Counted from the first letter of the stretch, positions 16,841 to 27,303 are shown. The stretch: 64,000 nucleotides of DNA from Pseudomonadota bacterium (GCA_022560695.1 JADFSP010000002.1:1-64000), one strand, 5' to 3'. Translations and numbers: made by a program. The notes: a model not told the origin generated them from the sequence alone.

Positions 16841-17242
16841 AGTACTCCGTCAAGGTGATATTGATGGGTTCAGCGAGTCGTGAAGAAAAAATTGGGGTCG
16901 AACCGAAGTTTTTGCTCGATGGAGTCATTTAGTCGCCAGTTCTTACGAAAAACTTCGGTTCGACCCCAGTTTTTTCGAAGCCGCAAGGCGCGTCTCGCCG
17001 GCAATGGCGCGTCCTTGCCAAGAGGCGCAACACCGCAGACGACCGCTTCACGGCTCGCCCCTCCCAATAGACGCAACACCGCAATCGACTGTCACACTCT
17101 TCGCTCAAAGTGGGGAGCCACCGGGATGATCCGATACGGCGTTGCAGTCCTTGAAAAGGATATGCCATTTCCTGCTGACTGCGCCTTGTCTTGAATCATC
17201 CCGGTGGCTCTGAACGCATCAATATCACTTTGACGGAGCACT
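16841..17242. mobile_element. MITE-like element with terminal inverted repeats
   Basis: A 402-base non-coding element bounded by 26-base terminal inverted repeats with 2 mismatches: 16841-16866 (contains CTCCGTCAAGGTGATATTG) and 17217-17242 (reverse complement CTCCGTCAAAGTGATATTG). Inside are two further hairpins. Arms at about 16885-16913 and 16949-16977 share GGGGTCGAACCGAAGTTTTT. Perfect 15-base arms lie at 17116-17130 and 17195-17209 (AGCCACCGGGATGAT). The right end runs into the fumC stop codon. No transposase is encoded, so it would need a helper in trans. I could not define a clear target duplication. Confidence 0.68.
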
Positions 17243-18632
17243 AGTGTTTTATTCCGCCCTCAGTCAAAGCCGCGGGATCCAGCAAACGATCCAGTTCTTC
17301 GTCGCTCAAGTCGGTCATTTCCCTTGCGACATCCTTGATCGAACGACCCTCGGCATACGCTTTTTTCGCAATGGCAGCACCCTTATCGTAGCCGATGACC
17401 GGGGTCAGCGCCGTGATGAGGATGGGATTGCGATCGAGGGCCCGATTGATGTTGCCGATGTTCACTGTGAAATCCGCAATGGCCTTGTCGGCAAGGCAGC
17501 GACAGGCTCGGGCCAGCAGCTCAATGCTTTGCAACAGGTTATAAGCGACTACCGGTAACATGACGTTGAGCTGGAAGTTGCCCGACATCCCGGCAATCGC
17601 AATCGTTGCGTCATTTCCGATCACCTGCGCGCCAACCATCGCCACGGCCTCGGGTATCACAGGGTTGATTTTGCCCGGCATGATGCTCGAACCCGGCTGC
17701 AATGCCGGCAGTTCAATCTCGCCAATACCTGCCAAAGGCCCGGAATTCATCCAGCGAAGATCATTCGCGATCTTGGTCAGGCTGACAGCCAGTACGCGCA
17801 ATTGACCTGAGATTTCCACGGCCGTGTCCTGGGAACTCAACGCCTCGAAGCTGGACTCGGCCGGCCGGAACCCGTCGATGCCGGTTCGCTCCGCCAGGAG
17901 AACCGCGACCTTGGCGCCAAATTTCGGGTGCGCATTGATTCCGGTACCCACTGCAGTCCCGCCCTGCGCCAGCTCTGTCAATCGCGGCAACGAATCCCGC
18001 AACCGGGCCGCGGCATTGTCGACCTGCGATCGCCAACCGGCGAGCTCTTGTCCCAGGGTCAACGGCATGGCGTCCATGAGATGCGTGCGCCCGGTCTTGA
18101 CGATATCGCGTGTCTCATCCGCTTTGCTCTCAAGCACCTTGGACAGGTGTTCGAGCGCGGGCAGCAACCGGGAGTGAATGGCGATCGCGGCGCTGACATG
18201 CACACAGGTCGGTATGACGTCGTTGCTGCTCTGACTCATATTCACATGATCGTTCGGATGTACTTCAATGCCGAGAGCGTCGCTCGCCAGGTGCGCGATC
18301 ACTTCGTTGGCATTCATGTTCGAACTTGTCCCGGATCCGGTCTGAAAGACATCGATCGGAAAATGCTCGTCATGGTCGCCGGCCGCGACAGTCAGCGCAG
18401 CATTCTGCACGCCAATCGCGATTTCGCTTTTCATTAAACCCAGTTCGGCATTTGCCCCGGCCGCCGCCCACTTTACAAGCCCAAGTGCGGCGATGAACTG
18501 ACGCGGCATCGTCAGTCCGCTGATCTGAAAGTTTTCGACCGCCCGTTGTGTCTGCGCGCCCCAGAGCGCGTCCCTGGGCACCTTCAGTTCACCCATGCTG
18601 TCGTGCTCAATGCGATATGCCTTGTCGCTCAT
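17241..18632 (-). CDS. fumC: Fumarate hydratase, class II
   Basis: Oxygen-stable, iron-free fumarase interconverting fumarate and malate in the TCA cycle. The 463-residue protein carries the fumarase/aspartase signature GSSIMPGKINPVIPEAV. Other family motifs are TGSGTSSNMNANEV, QSSNDVIPT and GRTHLMDAMPLTLGQE. The open frame extends to 18695 but ATG 18632 (MSDKAYRIEHDSMGELKVP) matches the family N-terminus. Its stop codon lies inside the right terminal repeat of the MITE-like element. It is divergent from purB with a 139-base shared upstream region. Confidence 0.96.
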   Translation of the reverse strand: MSDKAYRIEHDSMGELKVPRDALWGAQTQRAVENFQISGLTMPRQFIAALGLVKWAAAGANAELGLMKSEIAIGVQNAALTVAAGDHDEHFPIDVFQTGSGTSSNMNANEVIAHLASDALGIEVHPNDHVNMSQSSNDVIPTCVHVSAAIAIHSRLLPALEHLSKVLESKADETRDIVKTGRTHLMDAMPLTLGQELAGWRSQVDNAAARLRDSLPRLTELAQGGTAVGTGINAHPKFGAKVAVLLAERTGIDGFRPAESSFEALSSQDTAVEISGQLRVLAVSLTKIANDLRWMNSGPLAGIGEIELPALQPGSSIMPGKINPVIPEAVAMVGAQVIGNDATIAIAGMSGNFQLNVMLPVVAYNLLQSIELLARACRCLADKAIADFTVNIGNINRALDRNPILITALTPVIGYDKGAAIAKKAYAEGRSIKDVAREMTDLSDEELDRLLDPAALTEGGIKH

Positions 18633-18771
18633 TGCCCTGGTTTCTCCATGCGCGAACTGTGTGCCACCATCCAACAAAGCGGCTCTCGACCCCATCGCAT
18701 GTGACGGCTGACCGTAGCAATCGTGTATGATTCGCGCTTTGCGCGCGCAAGTCTACACTGGTTTCGGTGAC

Positions 18772-20139
18772 ATGAAAGTCTCAACCCTCAGGGCCCTCTC
18801 GCCGGCGGATGGCCGCTATGCGGACAAGGTTGACGGTCTGCGCGACATTTTCAGCGAATACGGCCTGATACGCTTTCGCGTCCTCGTCGAGGTGCGGTGG
18901 CTGCAGTGCCTTGCCGATGAACCAAAAGTGACCGAAGTCGGACCACTGTCGCCCGTAATGAAAGATGTCCTCAATAACATTGTCGATCGTTTTTCGCTCG
19001 ACGATGCCGAACGTGTCAAGAAAATCGAGACCACGACCAATCACGACGTCAAGGCCGTCGAGTATTTCGTTCGCGAACGTCTGGGTGACGGTCCGGAAAC
19101 ATCGGAGCTCAAGGACTTTCTGCACTTCGGCTGCACGTCCGAGGACATTAACAATCTGGCTTATGCACTGATGCTGCGCGCGGCACGCACCGATGTCCTG
19201 CTGCCGCAGATGCGTCAACTCCGCACGAAGCTGCAAGCCATGGCCAGGCAAAACGCAGGCCTGCCGATGTTGTCGCGAACACACGGGCAGACGGCGACAC
19301 CGACGACCCTCGGCAAGGAAATGGCCAATTTCGTCAAACGTCTGCAGCGAGCGCAGCAGCAACTCGCCGACGTTGTGATCCGCGGCAAATTCAACGGTGC
19401 CGTTGGAAATTTCAACGCGCACGTGGTCGCGTATCCGGACGTTGATTGGCCTGCAATCAGTCAGCGCTTCATTGCAGCACTTGGCCTCGATCCGAGCACA
19501 CACACCACTCAGATCGAACCACACGACTGGACCGCCGAGTATTCGCACGCGCTCATTCGAATCAATACGATACTGACGGACTTGTGCCGCGACATTTGGG
19601 GCTACGTTTCGCTTGGCTACTTCCGCCAGAAAGTCGTAAAAGATGAAGTCGGTTCGTCCTCGATGCCGCATAAAGTCAACCCGATCGATTTTGAGAATGC
19701 CGAAGGCAACCTGGGCATGGCGACAGCATTGCTCGAGCACTTTGCGCAAAAGCTGCCAGTATCGCGCTGGCAACGGGACCTGTCAGATTCCACGGTGCAG
19801 CGAAATTTCGGTGTCGCGATCGGCTACACGATCATCGCGATGCAGTCGGCGACCAGGGGCCTCGGCAAATTACAAGTGGACAAAGAGGCAATTCATCGCG
19901 ACATCGCCGACGCGTGGGAAGTACTCGCCGAAGCCGTGCAGAGCGTCATGCGCCGCCATGGGGTCGCCGAGCCGTACGAAAAGCTCAAGGTTCTGACTCG
20001 CGGCAAGAAAGTCACGCAGCAGCTAATCCAGGACTTCATCGAGACACTCGATATACCGCACGCAGAGAAGAAGCGTCTGCTGGCCCTGACGCCGGAGACG
20101 TATGTTGGACTTGCCGAGGAGCTCGCCAAAGACTGTTGA
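18772..20139 (+). CDS. purB: Adenylosuccinate lyase
   Basis: Cleaves SAICAR and adenylosuccinate, releasing fumarate, in purine synthesis. The 455-residue protein has the superfamily signature GSSSMPHKVNPIDFENAEG with the catalytic serine. TTNHDVKAVEYFV and SRTHGQTATPTTLGKE carry the catalytic and substrate histidines. The layout is the long gammaproteobacterial PurB form. ATG 18772 (MKVSTLRALSPADGRYADK) matches the family start. It is divergent from fumC, whose substrate is the fumarate released here; the adjacency may be coincidental. Confidence 0.96.
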   Translation: MKVSTLRALSPADGRYADKVDGLRDIFSEYGLIRFRVLVEVRWLQCLADEPKVTEVGPLSPVMKDVLNNIVDRFSLDDAERVKKIETTTNHDVKAVEYFVRERLGDGPETSELKDFLHFGCTSEDINNLAYALMLRAARTDVLLPQMRQLRTKLQAMARQNAGLPMLSRTHGQTATPTTLGKEMANFVKRLQRAQQQLADVVIRGKFNGAVGNFNAHVVAYPDVDWPAISQRFIAALGLDPSTHTTQIEPHDWTAEYSHALIRINTILTDLCRDIWGYVSLGYFRQKVVKDEVGSSSMPHKVNPIDFENAEGNLGMATALLEHFAQKLPVSRWQRDLSDSTVQRNFGVAIGYTIIAMQSATRGLGKLQVDKEAIHRDIADAWEVLAEAVQSVMRRHGVAEPYEKLKVLTRGKKVTQQLIQDFIETLDIPHAEKKRLLALTPETYVGLAEELAKDC

Positions 20140-20323
20140 CGGCTGCCACCAATCGCCTGAAACACGCGCGAGTCGGGGCTTGGGAATGATTCTCGACTCG
20201 CCGGCAGCGCATCAAAACGTGACGCAGTTGGCAAGGTCAATCTTTTCCGACCGGTAATATGCCAACATAGCGACAAGTGCAGTCAGCGCGCGCTCGACCT
20301 CGGGAAAACAGCAGCCACGAAAC

Positions 20324-20821
20324 ATGGAACAGGCACGCGAAAAAGGCAAACGATGGGTGATATCGACACGTGAGGAAATGCGTGAGGCGGTCATCGATAT
20401 TGCGCGCGAGGCTACCCGCAAAGTATCCATATTCACTCACGATCTCGAGCCCGGCATTTACGATGACCCGGACTTTCTCGAGATCATCAAACGTCTCGTA
20501 CTGTCGCAATCGTATGCCCGTATTCGCGTGTTGATCGCCGACCCCACTCGGGCCATCAAGAACGGCAATAACTTCGTTCACCTGGGCCGCCGCCTGAATA
20601 GCTATATCGAATTTCGCCACGTTCGCGAAGATCTGCGGACCCACGCCGAATCGTTCTGCATTGCGGACGAAAAAGCCCTTGTCTACCGTTTGCAGGCCAA
20701 TCGCTGGGAGGGTATTGCGGACACCTACGAACCCCCTGTTGCCAGACTCTACGGCAAGATGTTCGATGAGATCTGGCTCGCCAGCGAAGTCGAACTGGAA
20801 TTTCGTCAACTCGGGGTATAG
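20324..20821 (+). CDS. DUF7931-like protein (PLD-like fold)
   Basis: A 165-residue soluble protein. It contains AIDIAREATRKVSIFTHDLEP-like and LIADPTRAIKNGNNFVHLGR segments, then YIEFRHVREDLRTHAESFCIAD. These resemble a degenerate phospholipase D-type nucleotidyl/phosphoryl fold, without a recognisable HKD pair. In other gammaproteobacteria this domain is found alone or attached to an acetyltransferase. Function is unknown. It lies between purB and mnmA on the same strand with gaps of 184 and 74 bases. The match to DUF7931 is from memory of the sequence style, not a search. Confidence 0.7.
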   Translation: MEQAREKGKRWVISTREEMREAVIDIAREATRKVSIFTHDLEPGIYDDPDFLEIIKRLVLSQSYARIRVLIADPTRAIKNGNNFVHLGRRLNSYIEFRHVREDLRTHAESFCIADEKALVYRLQANRWEGIADTYEPPVARLYGKMFDEIWLASEVELEFRQLGV

Positions 20822-20895
20822 GCGCCGCACTCCAGGCACTTCACCGCAAAGCCACCTCCTCGCCATCGATCAGCAACTGCTAAAATGCGTTGCAG

Positions 20896-22056
20896 ATGGG
20901 TACGCACATGGCGCAGAATCTCCACTCGATTGCCAACCGCAGAGTCATTCTCGGCCTCTCCGGCGGTGTCGATTCGGCTGTTGCAGCCGTCCTGCTGCAG
21001 CAGGCCGGCGCCAATGTGCACGCATTGCACATGAGCAACTGGGAGGACGACGACAGCTATTGTACGGCGGCCGAAGACCTCCAGGATGCGCGTCGCGTCT
21101 GTGAGCAGCTCGACATACCGCTGCACCATGCCAATTTTTCGCAGCAGTACCGGGACCAGGTGTTCGGGTATTTTCTCGCCGAATATCGTGCCGGACGCAC
21201 GCCGAACCCCGACGTGCTTTGCAACCGGGAAATCAAATTCGGAGTTTTTCGTGATCATGCCAAGCGGCTTGGCGGAGAGTTCCTGGCCACGGGCCACTAC
21301 GCGCGCATTGACCAAATTGATAACGAAACGGTTTTGCTGAAAGCTGCCGACCCGAGCAAGGATCAGAGCTACTTCCTGCACGCAGTCAGTCGTGACGCGC
21401 TGGCAGAAACCTTATTTCCGCTCGGTGAATTGCAGAAGTCCGAGGTTCGGGAGCTGGCCCGCAAGCACGGCCTGACCGTTCATGACAAGAAAGACAGCAC
21501 CGGGATCTGCTTCATCGGCGAACGGCCGTTTCGTGAATTCCTGAGTACCTACCTACCCGCAAATCCGGGACCAATCCGCACACCCGACGGCAATGAGGTC
21601 GGTAGTCATCACGGTCTCGCGTTTTACACGCTCGGACAAAGACAGGGCCTCGGGATCGGCGGCCGCAGTGATGCCGCAGCCTCGCCCTGGTACGTTGTCG
21701 ACAAGCAATTCGACGACAACGCCCTCATCGTCGCCCAGGGCGAAGACCCGCTGCTGTTTGCCGCAAGCCTGCGGGCCACGGCAGCAAGCTGGATCGGGAA
21801 GCCACCTGCGGGCCTGGCGAGCGGTTATCGCTGCAGCGCGAAGATTCGATATCGGCAGGCCGATCAGGCGTGCACGGTAACTGACATCGATGACGGAGCG
21901 GTCGAAGTCCGTTTCGATGACCCGCAACGTGCTGTGGCCCCAGGACAGTTTGTCGTATTTTACTCAGGCGACCGCTGTTTGGGCGGGGCCACGATCGATC
22001 GAGTCCTGACCCGTCCCATATCCCGTGAGGGCGTGCGACCTGCTGTAAATTCATAA
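20896..22056 (+). CDS. mnmA: tRNA-specific 2-thiouridylase
   Basis: MnmA inserts sulfur at C2 of the wobble uridine in tRNA-Lys, -Glu and -Gln, using ATP and persulfide relayed by TusE. The PP-loop is LGLSGGVDSAVAA. The catalytic cysteine pair is in NPDVLCNREIKFG and DSTGICFIGER. Conserved ATGHYAR and LGQRQGLGIGG are present. The 386-residue length is typical. ATG 20896 is chosen; ATG 20908 and TTG 20890 are alternatives. The other half of the wobble modification, mnmG, lies at 40633 in the same window. Confidence 0.95.
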   Translation: MGTHMAQNLHSIANRRVILGLSGGVDSAVAAVLLQQAGANVHALHMSNWEDDDSYCTAAEDLQDARRVCEQLDIPLHHANFSQQYRDQVFGYFLAEYRAGRTPNPDVLCNREIKFGVFRDHAKRLGGEFLATGHYARIDQIDNETVLLKAADPSKDQSYFLHAVSRDALAETLFPLGELQKSEVRELARKHGLTVHDKKDSTGICFIGERPFREFLSTYLPANPGPIRTPDGNEVGSHHGLAFYTLGQRQGLGIGGRSDAAASPWYVVDKQFDDNALIVAQGEDPLLFAASLRATAASWIGKPPAGLASGYRCSAKIRYRQADQACTVTDIDDGAVEVRFDDPQRAVAPGQFVVFYSGDRCLGGATIDRVLTRPISREGVRPAVNS

Positions 22057-22077
22057 GCGATGCAATCTGCCATTCGC

Positions 22078-22083
22078 TATAAT
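22078..22083 (+). promoter_or_regulatory. Candidate -10 box upstream of acnA
   Basis: A consensus TATAAT lies 60 bases before the acnA start. No good -35 is visible at 16-18 bases spacing, so it might be an extended or activator-dependent promoter. The transcribed leader would include a GC-rich palindromic stretch (GGCGGCCGGCTGGCCGC). This supports acnA being transcribed separately from mnmA. Confidence 0.4.
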
Positions 22084-22142
22084 GCGCCACCCCGGCGGCC
22101 GGCTGGCCGCGGTGTTGATTCCATATCGCGGAGACAGACACG

Positions 22143-24806
22143 ATGAAGGACAGCTTCGGTGCGCGTGCGACGCTGACTGTCGGGGGCGAGGATTTCGAAA
22201 TCTACCGCCTCGACGCCGTTCAGGAAGGACACGTAGAGCGACTGCCCTACTCGCTCAAGATTTTGCTCGAAAACCTGCTTCGCCACGAAAACGGCCGTGA
22301 CGTGACGCGCGAGGATGTGTTGGCGCTGGCGAACTGGGATCCGGAGGCTGTGCCAAGTACCGAAATTTCCTTTACGCCGAGCCGCGTCATTCTGCAGGAC
22401 TTCACCGGTGTGCCGGCAATCGTCGACCTCGCCGCAATGCGCGATGCCGTCGTCAAGCTCGGCGGTTCAGCCGATCGCATCAATCCGCTTGCACCCGCGG
22501 AACTGGTCATCGATCATTCGGTGCAGGTGGACCGCTACGGTAGCGCCGACGCCCTTGATCTCAACAACAAGATCGAATTTCAGCGCAATAAGGAACGCTA
22601 TTCATTCCTGCGTTGGGGTCAGTCTGCGTTCGAAAATTTTCGCGTCGTACCGCCGAATACAGGCATCGTGCACCAGGTGAACCTCGAGTATTTGAGCCGC
22701 GTCGTCTTCGATGTCTCAGACGACGGCAGCCGCAGTGCCTATCCTGATACCGTTGTCGGAACTGACTCGCACACGACGATGATCAATGGACTCGGCGTGC
22801 TCGGCTGGGGAGTCGGTGGTATCGAGGCGGAAGCAGCCATGCTCGGCCAGCCGATCACGATGCTGATCCCGCACGTTATCGGTTTCAAGCTGAGTGGCGA
22901 ACTCAAAGAAGGATCGACTGCGACCGATCTTGTGCTCACCGTGACGCAAATGCTTCGCGAGAAAGGCGTCGTAGGAAAGTTCGTCGAATTTTACGGTGAC
23001 GGATTGTCGCTGCTGCCACTGGCCGACCGCGCAACACTGAGCAACATGTCACCCGAATTCGGCTCGACCTGTGCGATCTTCCCGATTGACGATGAAACGC
23101 TTCGTTACCTCGAGCTCTCGGGCCGCGATCCGGCGCACATCGCGCTGATCAAGAGCTACGCTTGCGAGCAAGGCTTGTGGCGTGAAGATGGTCAAGCCGT
23201 TTCCCTGTACAGCGACACGCTCGAACTCGACCTGAGCACGGTCGAGCCGAGTATCGCGGGACCGAAACGGCCGCAGGATCGCATTCCTTTGAGTAGCGCG
23301 GACAAAATCTACGCTGGGCATCTCGCGGCCGCGACGGCAGATCGCAACGGGAGTGGCAGCGCCACCGCGAACATCAATGGCACAGATGTCGAAATCCGCG
23401 ATGGCGCAGTTCTGATTGCCGCAATCACAAGCTGCACGAATACATCAAATCCCGCCGTCATGATTGCTGCGGGACTGCTTGCAAGGAATGCGCGAGCGAA
23501 AGGATTGCAAGTCAAGCCATGGGTCAAAACGAGCCTCGCACCCGGGTCGAAGGTCGTTACAGACTATCTCGAAAAATCGGAGCTTCTCGACGACCTCGAT
23601 GCGCTGGGTTTTTATACGGTTGGCTACGGCTGCACGACCTGCATAGGCAACTCCGGTCCGCTGCTTCCGGAAATCACCGCAGCGGTTCAGCAAGGCGACG
23701 TTATTGGCACGTGCGTTCTGTCCGGCAACCGTAATTTTGAGGGCCGTATTCACCCGCTCGTGCGTATGAACTTTCTCGCATCGCCACCCCTCGTCGTAGC
23801 GTATGCGCTCGCGGGAAATCTCGACGTAAATCTATTAAACGATGCGCTGGGCGACGATCAAGACGGAAACCCTGTCTTCATGAAAGACATCTGGCCAAGC
23901 CAGAAGGAAGTACATGACACCATTGCGGCGAATATCGACTCCGACATGTTCAAGTCGAGCTACGACAATGTCTTCGCCGGCGATAGCAACTGGAACAGTC
24001 TCGATGTTCCGGGCGGCGCGATTTACACCTGGGACGAAACATCGACCTACATCAAGAACCCGCCGTACTTTGAAGGCATGAGCTTGAGCCCGCCACCGGT
24101 TCAAGATGTGCGGCAGGCGCGCGTGCTCGTTTTGCTCGGGGATTCGGTCACGACGGACCATATTTCTCCGGCCGGCAGCATCGCAGCGGATAGCCCGGCA
24201 GCCGAGTACCTGCAGGCCAAGGGCGTTAAGCCCGCGGACTTTAATTCCTACGGCTCGCGTCGCGGCAATCACGAAGTCATGATGCGGGGCACGTTCGCAA
24301 ACATTCGATTGCGCAATCAGCTCGCACCGGGAACCGAGGGTGGCTGGACCCGTCACCAGCCCAGTGGCGAACAAATGTCAATTTATGATGCGTCGCTCAA
24401 GTACAAACAGGAAGGCACGCCGCTGATTGTCATCGCAGGCAGCGAATACGGCACCGGTTCATCGCGCGACTGGGCGGCGAAGGGAACGCTGTTGCTCGGT
24501 GTCCAGGCCGTCATCGCAAAGAGTTTCGAGCGCATTCATCGCTCCAACCTGATCGGCATGGGCGTGCTGCCATTGCAATTCGAGGAAGGTGACGACGCCG
24601 GATCGCTGGGCATAAACGGCACCGAGACCTTCGATATCAAGGGGCACACGAATGCCGATGCCAGCACCGTCGCCGTCACGGTAACGCCGGTAGATGGTGA
24701 TCCATTCGAGTTCGAAGCCACGATCCGCATTGATACACCGAAAGAACGGGAATACTTCGAGCACGGCGGCATCCTGCACTACGTGCTGCGTCAGCTCGCT
24801 GCATGA
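22143..24806 (+). CDS. acnA: Aconitate hydratase A
   Basis: Iron-sulfur enzyme isomerising citrate to isocitrate via aconitate; AcnA/IRP1-type members of the family also process 2-methylaconitate or bind mRNA. The 887-residue protein contains cluster-binding cysteines in [14 protein letters not shown] and [34 protein letters not shown] and [13 protein letters not shown] carry the active-site residues. The C-terminal swivel domain follows a linker near residue 620. ATG 22143 is preceded by GGAGA. Its stop overlaps the DUF2333 start by 4 bases (ATGA). Confidence 0.96.
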   Translation: MKDSFGARATLTVGGEDFEIYRLDAVQEGHVERLPYSLKILLENLLRHENGRDVTREDVLALANWDPEAVPSTEISFTPSRVILQDFTGVPAIVDLAAMRDAVVKLGGSADRINPLAPAELVIDHSVQVDRYGSADALDLNNKIEFQRNKERYSFLRWGQSAFENFRVVPPNTGIVHQVNLEYLSRVVFDVSDDGSRSAYPDTVVGTDSHTTMINGLGVLGWGVGGIEAEAAMLGQPITMLIPHVIGFKLSGELKEGSTATDLVLTVTQMLREKGVVGKFVEFYGDGLSLLPLADRATLSNMSPEFGSTCAIFPIDDETLRYLELSGRDPAHIALIKSYACEQGLWREDGQAVSLYSDTLELDLSTVEPSIAGPKRPQDRIPLSSADKIYAGHLAAATADRNGSGSATANINGTDVEIRDGAVLIAAITSCTNTSNPAVMIAAGLLARNARAKGLQVKPWVKTSLAPGSKVVTDYLEKSELLDDLDALGFYTVGYGCTTCIGNSGPLLPEITAAVQQGDVIGTCVLSGNRNFEGRIHPLVRMNFLASPPLVVAYALAGNLDVNLLNDALGDDQDGNPVFMKDIWPSQKEVHDTIAANIDSDMFKSSYDNVFAGDSNWNSLDVPGGAIYTWDETSTYIKNPPYFEGMSLSPPPVQDVRQARVLVLLGDSVTTDHISPAGSIAADSPAAEYLQAKGVKPADFNSYGSRRGNHEVMMRGTFANIRLRNQLAPGTEGGWTRHQPSGEQMSIYDASLKYKQEGTPLIVIAGSEYGTGSSRDWAAKGTLLLGVQAVIAKSFERIHRSNLIGMGVLPLQFEEGDDAGSLGINGTETFDIKGHTNADASTVAVTVTPVDGDPFEFEATIRIDTPKEREYFEHGGILHYVLRQLAA

Positions 24807-25804
24807 AGATCAGATCCGCTGCCAGCATTTTGTCGCTGCCCCGGCGCGCAAAAATTATTTTCTACTCAGCCGGCGTCATACTGATCGTGTTAGTGGCGCT
24901 GAGCATATACTGGTCGCGAACCCCCGACACCTTCTGGGTCAACGAATTCGTCGATAACGATCGCATTGTCGTAGGCTACTCCTCAACGGACACATTGATT
25001 CGCGTCGCCGAAACGCTGCTCGATAAGCCCGGTGGTTATCTGAGCAATGACCGCATGCCACCCAGCGTATTTCTCGACAATATACCGAGTTGGGAGTTTG
25101 GCGTTTTGCAGCAGGTCCGCGATCTGGCTCGCGTCATTCGCAATGACTACAGCCGGAGCCAGTCGCAATCGAAGGAGGACGAGGACATTGCTGTTTCAGA
25201 GCCGCATTTTTTCTTCGACAACAATTCCTGGCTTTTGCCACGATCGGAATCGGAGTATCGCGACGCCATCAGGGGATTCACGCGCTACCGCGACCGCCTG
25301 ACCGGCGCCCAACAGCCCGTGGCACGATTTTATGCCAGGGCGGACAATCTTCGTGAATGGCTGGCGCAGGTCGAAAAACGACTGGGCAGTCTGACACGCC
25401 GACTTGGCGACAGTGTCGTATCCACACGCATCAACACCGACCTGGCCGGGGACCCGTCGGCCCGGGCAGCGAACACGCTACTGGACAATATTACGGTCCG
25501 AACCTCCTGGTTTCAGGTGGACAACGTCTTTTTCGAGGCCCGTGGCAACGCCTGGGCGCTGGTCCACTTCTTTCGCGCCGCGGAATTCGATTTCGCCCGG
25601 GTTCTCGAGGACAAGAACGCCCGCACGAGCGTGCGACAGATCATCCGTGAACTCGAGGCAAGCCTCGAATCGCTGCATTCACCGATAGTCATGAACGGCG
25701 GGGGCTATGGCTTGTTTGCAAATCATTCGTTGGTCATGGCGAATTATCTCGCGCGCGCGAACGCTGCCGTGATCAATCTGCGGGAATTGCTCGATCAAGG
25801 ATGA
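24803..25804 (+). CDS. DUF2333-family membrane-anchored protein
   Basis: A 333-residue protein with one N-terminal transmembrane helix (residues about 17-38) and a mainly helical periplasmic domain. Conserved-looking stretches include [26 protein letters not shown] and [21 protein letters not shown]. These fit the DUF2333 family of gammaproteobacteria, whose function is not known. It overlaps acnA by 4 bases, so it is translationally coupled. The coupling to aconitase has no obvious functional reason. Confidence 0.78.
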   Translation: MKIRSAASILSLPRRAKIIFYSAGVILIVLVALSIYWSRTPDTFWVNEFVDNDRIVVGYSSTDTLIRVAETLLDKPGGYLSNDRMPPSVFLDNIPSWEFGVLQQVRDLARVIRNDYSRSQSQSKEDEDIAVSEPHFFFDNNSWLLPRSESEYRDAIRGFTRYRDRLTGAQQPVARFYARADNLREWLAQVEKRLGSLTRRLGDSVVSTRINTDLAGDPSARAANTLLDNITVRTSWFQVDNVFFEARGNAWALVHFFRAAEFDFARVLEDKNARTSVRQIIRELEASLESLHSPIVMNGGGYGLFANHSLVMANYLARANAAVINLRELLDQG

Positions 25805-25841
25805 TAAGTGACATTAATAAGTGACTGTAAGACACTGTATT

Positions 25842-26582
25842 CTAATAAATACCTACCCAAGTCGGAATTTTTTGCCAGGAGTCGGCCAATTGCCGGTCCA
25901 GGTGCCGGTACCCGGCCTCGAAGCGGCCGACGAACTGCCAGAAGCGGCGTGAATGATTCATGTGGCGCGCATGGCACAGCTCGTGGATCAAGAGGTAACG
26001 AAGCAGCGGCGGATCCAGGAACAACAAGCAGTAATTGACGCTGATCGTTCCCGTACTGGAGTGGCTCCCCCAGCACGTTCGCTGGCCGCGGACCTGCATC
26101 TTCTTGAACGGATTGCCCGTCTGGGTTGCCAGCGCACGCAACCTCGGCTCCAGCGTTTCCTTGGCAACGGATGCGAGCCATCGCTTCAGCGCCACAACGC
26201 ACAGTTGATCATCATTCGTGCGGCCGCTCAGGACCAGCATGTCGCCATGCTGCCGGTACCGAACTGTCCTGGCGCCGCTGCGCGACCTGTACTGGACCCG
26301 TGTGCTGCGGCCGATGCCAGGCAGTTCGATGCGATTCGGCAGTGCGAACGGCTCCGTAGGATGCGACTTCGCGAACGATTCGCGCGTCCTGCGAATCCAG
26401 TCACGGTTCTCGCTGACGAAGGCCTGCACCTCGGCTGCTCGCGTCCGCCTCGGCACCACGACTTCGACACGCCCGCGCGGATACACCTTGATGGACAGCC
26501 GTTTGGCCCGGCCGCTTTGACGCACCGAAAAGCCCGACGATATGTCGGCACCAAAGCCCGACATATCGTCAGGCACGTTCAA
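25842..26582 (-). CDS. YgjP-like zinc metallopeptidase (M48/DUF45)
   Basis: A 246-residue protein with the gluzincin-like motif HELCHARHMNHSRRFW near residue 205, giving the two zinc histidines and catalytic glutamate, and a third histidine downstream. The N-terminal part (RLSIKVYPRGRVEVVVP, then VSENRDWIRRTRESF) and RGQRTCWGSHSSTGTISVNY are the hallmark of the YgjP/DUF45 family. Substrates are unknown; related SprT proteins act on DNA-protein crosslinks. The N-terminus repeats MSGFGAD/ISSGF, so the start could lie slightly inside. It marks the left edge of the accessory island. Confidence 0.85.
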   Translation of the reverse strand: MNVPDDMSGFGADISSGFSVRQSGRAKRLSIKVYPRGRVEVVVPRRTRAAEVQAFVSENRDWIRRTRESFAKSHPTEPFALPNRIELPGIGRSTRVQYRSRSGARTVRYRQHGDMLVLSGRTNDDQLCVVALKRWLASVAKETLEPRLRALATQTGNPFKKMQVRGQRTCWGSHSSTGTISVNYCLLFLDPPLLRYLLIHELCHARHMNHSRRFWQFVGRFEAGYRHLDRQLADSWQKIPTWVGIY

Positions 26583-26652
26583 CCACTCTGAAACCTCTCC
26601 TAGCGTTTATAAACAAATACTTAGCTTCTAAGTTTATTGGTGAATATCGCCG

Positions 26653-26673
26653 TGGGTAGCACTATGGGTAGCA
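26653..26673 (+). repeat. Short direct repeat TGGGTAGCA x2
   Basis: Two exact copies of TGGGTAGCA, 12 bases apart (26653-26661 and 26665-26673), lie in an AT-rich stretch between the metallopeptidase gene and the first island gene. Iterated sites of this kind are found near integrase genes and recombination sites, but no integrase is present here. It may mark the left junction of the island. Evidence is weak. Confidence 0.3.
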
Positions 26674-26769
26674 AAAGTGCTGATTTCGGCCTCAGAATCC
26701 CGGTTGACTCGACGCCACGACAGCCGCAGGGTACACACCCTGCCCTGCTCAAACAACAAGAGATAATCA

Positions 26770-27078
26770 ATGTCTCGCATTCGTGAAACGCTGTTCGATA
26801 GACTCGGTGATCCGGCTAGTTGGGCGGGCGCTCCCCTCGACTTTCGAGCACCGAGTAACGGCTATTATTTGGCCACGCTCGCGTCGGTATCCCATAGCCA
26901 TGATGAGCTCACGATTACGGTAGAGACAGAAGGCAAGTTATTCTCGTCCAGTTTCGAACTCAAAACCATTTCGGCGGATGACGGTCTTCAACCTGAACAG
27001 GTCACCGCGATGATTCAGCGGAGAACGGGAGAATTGCTGTTGGAAGTGCTCAATATCGAAATACCTGAATCAGGCTAA
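26770..27078 (+). CDS. Hypothetical island protein, 102 residues
   Basis: Starts at ATG 26770 with AGAGA 7 bases upstream. The protein is soluble, acidic and has no recognised motif; a predicted strand-rich centre (YYLATLASVSHSHDELTITV) is followed by a helix (DDGLQPEQVTAMIQRRTGELLLEVL). It is the first of three closely spaced small genes on the plus strand. Codon use is less GC-biased than in the flanking core genes. I do not recognise the family. Confidence 0.55.
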   Translation: MSRIRETLFDRLGDPASWAGAPLDFRAPSNGYYLATLASVSHSHDELTITVETEGKLFSSSFELKTISADDGLQPEQVTAMIQRRTGELLLEVLNIEIPESG

Positions 27079-27108
27079 CTATTCCTGCTATTTGAGGGAG
27101 GATTGAAA

Positions 27109-27276
27109 ATGATCGACCCGAGCAATCCACCACCGCCACCTGGCAGCAGGTCCGGAAAGTATGTCTACACCCAAAACAGTGTCGCTCCTGTGTGGATCGA
27201 ATACCCTTGGTGGAGTCGTGTGCCGTGGTTTAATGTATTTCTCATTATTGCAGCGTTCCTGGCTATTCTTTTGTAG
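27109..27276 (+). CDS. Small single-pass membrane protein, 55 residues
   Basis: A short gene with a strong ribosome-binding site (GGGAGGA, 7 bases before ATG 27109) and stop TAG at 27274. The N-terminal half is proline-rich (NPPPPPGSRSGKYVYTQ), the middle is tryptophan-rich (VWIEYPWWSRVPW) and the C-terminus is a single hydrophobic helix ending in ILL. This would be a C-tail-anchored inner-membrane peptide with the N-terminus in the cytoplasm. It lies between two small hypothetical genes and could be a toxin-like or accessory membrane peptide; nothing shows which. Confidence 0.55.
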   Translation: MIDPSNPPPPPGSRSGKYVYTQNSVAPVWIEYPWWSRVPWFNVFLIIAAFLAILL

Positions 27277-27303
27277 CTCGGCCCTGATACAGGACGAAAT
27301 GAA

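Noticed and set aside
18781-19773. 330-residue open frame antisense to purB
   Set aside because: Lies wholly inside purB; the sequence is the usual GC-skew shadow.
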